Below are positions 58,983-64,000 of a stretch of DNA of 64,000 nt, in pieces (positions within the stretch are counted from its first letter, which is position 1; every line of letters starts with the position of its first letter). The notes under the pieces were generated by a model. The model worked only from the letters and a program-made list of their open reading frames with translations, did no database searches and was not told where the DNA came from. Source of the stretch: Capsicum annuum (Eukaryota; Streptophyta; Magnoliopsida; Solanales; Solanaceae). The DNA lies in assembly GCF_002878395.1 (NCBI RefSeq), contig NC_061120.1, forward strand, positions 115,672,143 through 115,736,142, given 5' to 3'. Position numbers and translations under genes: made by a program.

Positions 58983-59002
58983 CCTAGAGCTCTAATACTA
59001 AC
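58983..59002 (-). other. Primer-binding site of G element
   Basis: On the minus strand TTAGTATTAGAGCTCTAGGT compares with TTGGTATCAGAGCC-AGGTTT, with a few substitutions and one extra base, three bases from the LTR end GGGTCATGACA. Confidence 0.75.
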
Positions 59003-60144
59003 TTTGTCATGACCCAAATATCCATGAGTGGCACCTACACCTATCTTCCAGTGGGATAACCATCTAACCAAAAGCATTACCTAATCATTTAATCATTATT
59101 AAGATGAGATTATCATAAAGATCAACTTAATATAATGAATCAAAATCTAATCATTATTAATGCAGAAAATCAAACAACTACTTATTAAAATCCCCAAGAA
59201 CCAAAAGTCATCATACATGAACTTCAAAGCAAAACCTATATCTAAAAGTGATATCCAAAATAAAGAAAAATAAAGAATGTCTCATTTCTCGAAAGATGGA
59301 CAAGACTAGTGAGATGATCTATGGTAGCCTAGAGATGGAATGCTCACCCCTAGATCAAGATCAGTTATCAAATGTTAGACATAAGGTCTTGTCAGAGCCT
59401 CTGGACACTTTCTACACTCTATAAAAGAAGAGCACATGATATTAGAAGTACAAACCACTAAGTACTGGTAGGTATCATAGATAACATCTTACTTAGAGAT
59501 TTTGGTTTACAACCAAATTCGAACAACAAGTTGACAGGCATCAAAAAATCACAGGTGTATAATGAATCATAAAGTACATTAATGTTAGTCCAAAAATTCT
59601 TTACCAACAAGCCGCGTAACCATCAATAATATCAACCATCCCGTAAACAACCACAAAATCAACAAATATACCATAAGTAATAACTAATCCTTTTAAACCT
59701 CATAATTAGTACATCATTAGTTCATTATCAGCTTATAAACTCCAAAACCTCTCAAAATCAGTACAAATTTATACACGCATGCTAAGGGACATATTTTTAC
59801 ACAACTATTCGTGACCTGTAGGGGACAATCTGAGTCTATGTACCATACCGGTGTGGTACCTGATCCTCTATGATTGAATAACATCAATGTCCATATTTGT
59901 ACCAATGTGGTACCTAATCTTCCATAACTATATTATGCATATTTTATTAAATTCACACTATCTCTCAGGATACAATATGATGTACTAAATTTATAAGTAC
60001 ACTTAAAGTCATAAGGAAATTCCATCAAGTAGACTTTCAATAATTACTCATACAAATTTCTACAACTAGATATCATTAATCTCAAGTATGTATGAAGACC
60101 AATAAACAAACATCAAATTTAGAAGTATACACACAATTAAATTG

Positions 60145-60149
60145 AGTCT
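60145..60149 (+). repeat. Target-site duplication of solo E LTR, left
   Basis: AGTCT, repeated exactly at 61678-61682; the uninterrupted G LTR has one copy. Confidence 0.95.
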
Positions 60150-61677
60150 TGATAATGCTCCACTTACACGTCAATTTAAGTGCAAGGCGGTTGTCGTCAA
60201 TATATTTACCCAACTTTAGAGTCGGGGTCGAATCCATGAGGAACAATGTGAGTGGCAATTAAATTAATTTGAAATGATAGATACAAGCTACATTCAAACA
60301 AATGATACTAAAAGATAAAATGGGGGATAGGTTCCTACACAAATGTTTCTTTTTGGGTTTTTTCTAGTATAAATTCGGGGCTACAAATAATTAGAGTTTG
60401 AACAATTATGCACGGATCTCGAGATTATGCATTACTAAGAGAGTGACATGTGGGAGTTAGTAATCAACATCAATTTAGTAAATCAAATATGTGTAGGCTT
60501 GGTTATAATTTTGATGCTAGTCTTTTGACGAAACACCAAACTTTCACCCATTGATTCTTTTGAATACCTAATAGGTGTGTTCAGTAATGGGTAACCACAA
60601 CCTAAATCTAGGCATCCCTATTTCTAGTATGATACCCATGACATAGTCAACCTCACTTCACCCTTATGTCTAAGATAGTGAAAATTTAGCAAACCACACA
60701 CATAATTTTCTATCTTTGCTTTAGTCTCTACATCCCTCTTTTGAGGTTGATATGGATTCCTACACTTCACCCAAAACCCTTCTTTCAAAGATTGCCTTGA
60801 ACTTTCTAGTGCTTTGAGCTTTCGCTCATCAAACCTATATAGGTATTTGGGGCTTTTCACCCATCAAATCCCAATCAAAATAGCATAGCAATGATAAAAC
60901 TGATAAATATGAACTACCAAATAGATGTTAACAATTACAACCCACACACACTTAAACCCTAATTCACACATAACCCTAAGAGGGAGATTTAGCTACACAT
61001 AAGATAAATAAGCATAGATATACCTATAATCTCCATTGATATAAATTGTTGAAGAATTAAGTGAATGGTACTTCAAACTGGCTCTCCTATAATATCAACA
61101 ATAGAAGTGAGCAAATCTTCCACTTAGAAAGTTTTCAATGTATTCTTCACCCAAAATTTCAAAATTTATAAAATATTTTCTTCTTCAAAAAAATAGAGTC
61201 TATGAAGTCTAGAGCTAAAACCTAAAAATTTGGGAAAGATGTAAAAATTATCTCTAAGGCTAGGGTTTGAGTTTTTTGTCAAATTGGGATTAGCACATGC
61301 ACATACAGTTTTGCCCTTATGCTAAATACTTCTGTTGAGCCGCAGTTGCACCAACTTGGCCGTGATCGTGGTTATGCAACCGCATCTAACTTACGTAACT
61401 GTGTTTGATTAACCTTGACTTGACTACCACGATCACAGTCATCGGACTGCAACTGCGGTACCCGAGGCTCTTTTTTTGTAGGTCTTCAGCTGCACTTTCT
61501 TGCTCCTTTTTTGATTATTTTAAGCTCCAATCCACATCTTTTGATCTGTTCAACTTTATGTCAGCAAAGAGCAAATAATAGTTCATTTACTCATGAATAT
61601 GTCTCATTTATCCATTCAAAACAAGGTAATGTGCATGAATCATGAGTGTGAATGAGTGGTAAAATCACCATTCATCA
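60150..61677 (-). mobile_element. Solo LTR of family E (Athila-like), 1528 bp
   Basis: On the plus strand TGATAATGCTCC...CATTCATCA, collinear with 30986-32535 throughout, with perfect AGTCT duplications. It includes the dyad-word cluster at 61335-61460. The minus-strand ORF at 60624-60860 is chance. Confidence 0.9.
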
Positions 61678-62675
61678 AGTCTAAACTCTAATTAAACTGC
61701 AATATACCTCAACCAAAGGATCCAAAAGCAAGCTAATTTTAAAGGGTCTTGCCCTTCCATAAGGCTTATGAATGTTTCAAATATGTTCAAATATATAATC
61801 TACATAAGAGTACAAATTTAATGAAATCAATTTTATATATTCTTACTCTAAAACTTCTAGGCCTAAACTCTAAGGTTTTCAAAATAGTGATGGGTAATCA
61901 TATGAGAAATTCCCAATCGAAACAGCGTTGCAGATTTTATATTGTGCCTATAGTTTCTTTTTTATTTCAATCTCTATTTTATTTCCAAACATCATTTTTC
62001 ATCATTAATGACTTTATTGACTTTTTAATCTTACTCCTAGTCTAATTCCTTAGAAAACCTGAAACCCAATTAGCTACTGGTTTTAAAAGTATCGCACAAA
62101 TAACAAATCAGCTATGGTAGTGCTAAATATATATATCAATTCTAAAAAAATGATGACCTGAAGTTTAAGTCTAGAGATTTCTTCCTCGACTTGTAACGGT
62201 GAAAACTGCTATTATCGTGCCTCTTCCTTCTAACTTTCTTATGCTATTAATATTAGAAATGGTAGGTCCTAACCACTTAATTCATTCTTATAATGACCAC
62301 ATAAGTAAATAAATTATTGCTTTGACCTATTAAATCATAAATTAAATTAATTATTTTAAATATTCAAAACTTTTTAAAAATCCTAAAAATTTATTCGAAA
62401 CCCTATAGAAATAAATTAAATATTTAAATTGACTAAAAAGTATATTCCAAACCTACTAGAATCACTAAAACACTATTTTGGGTTTATCTTGATCGAACTT
62501 GACCATTATCAAGTTTAACTTTATTAAAACTCAAGAACCTATGTAATAACTTAAATCACTTTCGAACACCTCAAGAATTGATACTACCCATTTTTGTAAG
62601 TCATAATTTCATGTATATAATTATAGGAAGAGCTAAAATGAAAAAGTTTACCAACCGACTAAGAGGGTCGTTACA

Positions 62676-62791
62676 TATTTATTTTACATTCTTCCTTCAT
62701 TTCTCTTGGCAGTCCGTTACTAGTAGTTTTGGGCTAGGGGTTGGCGTACCTACTCACGAGTTATAGTAGTTGTCATCATAACCTGAGAAAT
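62676..62791 (+). mobile_element. Family-B long LTR, copy C, last part
   Basis: TATTTATTTTACATTCTTCC, then CAGTCCGTTACTAGTAGTTT, then ACCTGAGAAAT: the end of LTR-B as at 5041-5160 and 19383-19502. It stops about 20 bp before the expected LTR end, so the 3' LTR border is lost. Confidence 0.8.
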
Positions 62792-62880
62792 AATATTATG
62801 GCATGTAAAGATAATTTTTTTTATGAGGTTTATAAATATAACTAAAAATAAGAGTGTTTAGCTTGCCACTTACAATGTTA
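62792..62880 (+). other. Unassigned junction
   Basis: AT-rich, no gene and no similarity that I can see to other parts of the window. Confidence 0.4.
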
Positions 62881-63600
62881 AGAATGTTGTAAAACTGTGC
62901 TATGATCAGGTCAAGAAAATTTAGGGTGAAGGTGTTGCACCTACGCACCTATAAAATGGCCTATTTTGAAGATTCATTCTTTGCATATTTCTTTACACAA
63001 GAGTTGAGGGAGACTAAGATCCAGTAGTTCCTCTATTTGGAGAAAGGTTCAATAAGAGTGAGGGAGTACAATGTTAATTTCATTCAGTTGTCTTGTTGCT
63101 CTCCAAATATAGTGGTTGATATGAGGAACATGTTTTCGTCTAGTCTCTCTAATCTTTTGGTTAAGAAGAGTAGAGCAATGATATTTATTAGGGACATGTA
63201 CATTGCAAGAATATGATTCAAGTGCAATAGGTTAAGGTGGATAAGATGAAAGAAAAATAGGAGTTCCACAATAATAGGACCAACATATTAAATCACGAGT
63301 TCAGTTAGATAAGGATCAAATTTTAGAATTGGTCCTTCTTCTAATAGAGGTCATCTGAAATAAATAAGTCTTTAGACAACATACCACCACCCAGACCTAG
63401 GGATATTAAGAAGGGAGAGACTCTGGTTCTTAGTAGTAGGGCAGTGTTGTAAGAGGGCACCCCTCTAACCCTATTGCAATAAACGTAGTAAAGTTCATCC
63501 TAGTAATGTATTTATGGTAGAAGGGATTGTTATGGGTGTGGTCAGTTAGATCATATTCTTATGGATTATCCCTCTTCTAGGTAGTGTAACATAATTTAGT
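62881..63600 (+). pseudogene. gag remnant of another Ty3/gypsy element
   Basis: Readable blocks are YKMAYFEDSFFAYFFTQELR (near 62950; EDF..AFLDRFFP-ELRE in relatives), FLYLEKGSIRVREYNVNFIQ, LSCCSPNIVVDMRN, FSSSLSNLLVKK and AMIFIRDMYIARI: the Retrotrans_gag (PF03732) fold in order. A zinc-knuckle remnant at 63528-63569 reads CYGCGQLDHILMDY, last Cys to Tyr, preceded by CNKRSKVH, a decayed first Cys/His cluster. Several stops. It differs from the family-B gag, so it is another element next to the broken LTR-B end. Confidence 0.7.
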
Positions 63601-64000
63601 CTACTATATCATCAGCTCCATAGGCTAAAATGTTCATAAAGGAACCATTTATGGTGCAATCGGCAGTCAAAACCACCTCTATGCCTTGTTTTTTATCAAG
63701 ATCAAGAAAGTTCCTCATATAATGTTACTAGTACATTAAAAGATTTCTCTCTTGATATTTATCTTTGTTAGAACCAAGACACACTTTGTTCTTTATAATT
63801 CCACATGTTGATATAAAGTATGGAATCAGACCCAAAAAACTCGTAAAATCATTTTTCCACTCTAAACAGAAAGTCAGTTATTGCTAAAAGATTATATAGG
63901 AGTTCCATTGTTTCGATCAATCATAAATACAATACAACTGCTCTAGTAGAGTCATACATGGTAAACTCTCGCTATGACTCAGTTGATTGAAGAAATAGAG
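63601..64000 (+). pseudogene. Protease-region remnant, continues past the window
   Basis: After gag, NVTSTLKDFSLDIYLC is where VTGTLQVFSLDVYALLDPG stands in relatives; the DPG site is broken by a stop and reads NQD. Later SVIAKRLYRSSIVSINHK matches the SVIAKRVYRNC-type strand, then LVES YMVN where LVELDMVDFDVILGMDWL would follow. Pol would be expected to the right of the window. Confidence 0.65.

Larger units (their letters stand above)
42396..62675 (-). mobile_element. G element: Ty3/gypsy retrotransposon with four nested insertions
   Basis: On the minus strand: 5' LTR (62675-59005), tRNA-Met primer site, gag (about 58760-57261), protease (split), RT, RNase H, integrase (to 46858) and 3' LTR (46796-42396), with a perfect TATTT duplication. 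The order PR-RT-RH-INT is Ty3/gypsy, and an integrase tail reaching a VKVQW word suggests a chromovirus. The LTRs, freed of insertions, are about 2.07 and 2.14 kb. The whole reads as a once complete autonomous element, now full of stops. The insertions are 43061-45387, 50045-57100 (with 50633-55416 inside) and 60150-61677. Confidence 0.9.
59005..62675 (-). mobile_element. 5' LTR of G, split by a solo E LTR
   Basis: On the plus strand TGTCATGACCC...GGTCGTTACA; on its own strand TGTAACGACC...GGGTCATGACA. The pieces 59005-60149 and 61683-62675 align with the 3' LTR. The insertion site is the block read as CAAGTCTAAACTTCC in the other LTR (45714). Confidence 0.9.

Noticed and set aside
1..64000. 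tRNA, rRNA or host protein genes.
   Set aside because: Only primer-site fragments of tRNA length 13-20 are seen; no cloverleaf, rRNA core or exon structure of a host gene could be supported.
1..64000. Endogenous pararetrovirus or other integrated virus.
   Set aside because: All readable pol domains follow the Ty3/gypsy order with integrase and LTRs; no movement protein or coat protein motif was seen.

Overview
The window reads as plant nuclear heterochromatin: AT-rich sequence filled with nested, decayed LTR retrotransposons, and no host gene that I can support. The plant origin rests on primer-binding sites matching initiator tRNA-Met and tRNA-Asp, on Ty3/gypsy gag-pol remnants, and on a plant-restricted gag-like domain (PF20167 type). 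The LTR styles (TGTAACGACC...GGTCATGACA) remind me of Solanaceae, perhaps Capsicum; that is recall, not proof. Every coding remnant carries stops or frameshifts, so nothing here should encode an active protein.

Family names used below are mine. A: about 2.3 kb LTR. B: LTR of about 5 kb, with gag and PR remnants. D: 3.0 kb LTR. E: Athila-like, 1.55 kb LTR, tRNA-Asp primer. F: 2.3 kb LTR. G: gypsy with gag-PR-RT-RH-INT, 2.1 kb LTR. L: large non-autonomous element (LARD) with 2.27 kb LTRs. R: small element with 0.61 kb LTRs.

Layout. 1-773 is the end of an A LTR. 797-6024 is a truncated B copy (LTR plus gag start). 6025-6540 is a D LTR fragment. 6541-11160 is a truncated A-type LARD. From about 11430 to 62791 there appears to be one large B element, split by later insertions. 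Its left LTR (11430-19514) holds a solo D LTR at 13717-16753. Its gag-PR region holds the complete L element at 20999-29735 (duplication CATAG/CATCG). Its right LTR holds the E element at 30986-38703 and the G element at 42396-62675 (duplication TATTT).

Inside G, its left LTR holds a mosaic A-type solo LTR (43061-45387). Its protease region holds a solo F LTR (50045-57100, duplication AGAAC), which itself holds a complete R element (50633-55416, duplication CACTT). Its right LTR holds a solo E LTR (60150-61677, duplication AGTCT). The relative age order is therefore B, then G, then F, then R. The last 1.1 kb is gag-PR of yet another gypsy element running off the window.

The features most worth a second look are: a non-autonomous LARD family whose internal DNA is conserved without coding, including a paired hairpin element; family-specific dyad-word arrays upstream of the probable TATA boxes of three unrelated LTR families; a fold-back micro-inversion inside one B LTR; and a solo LTR that appears to start twice.
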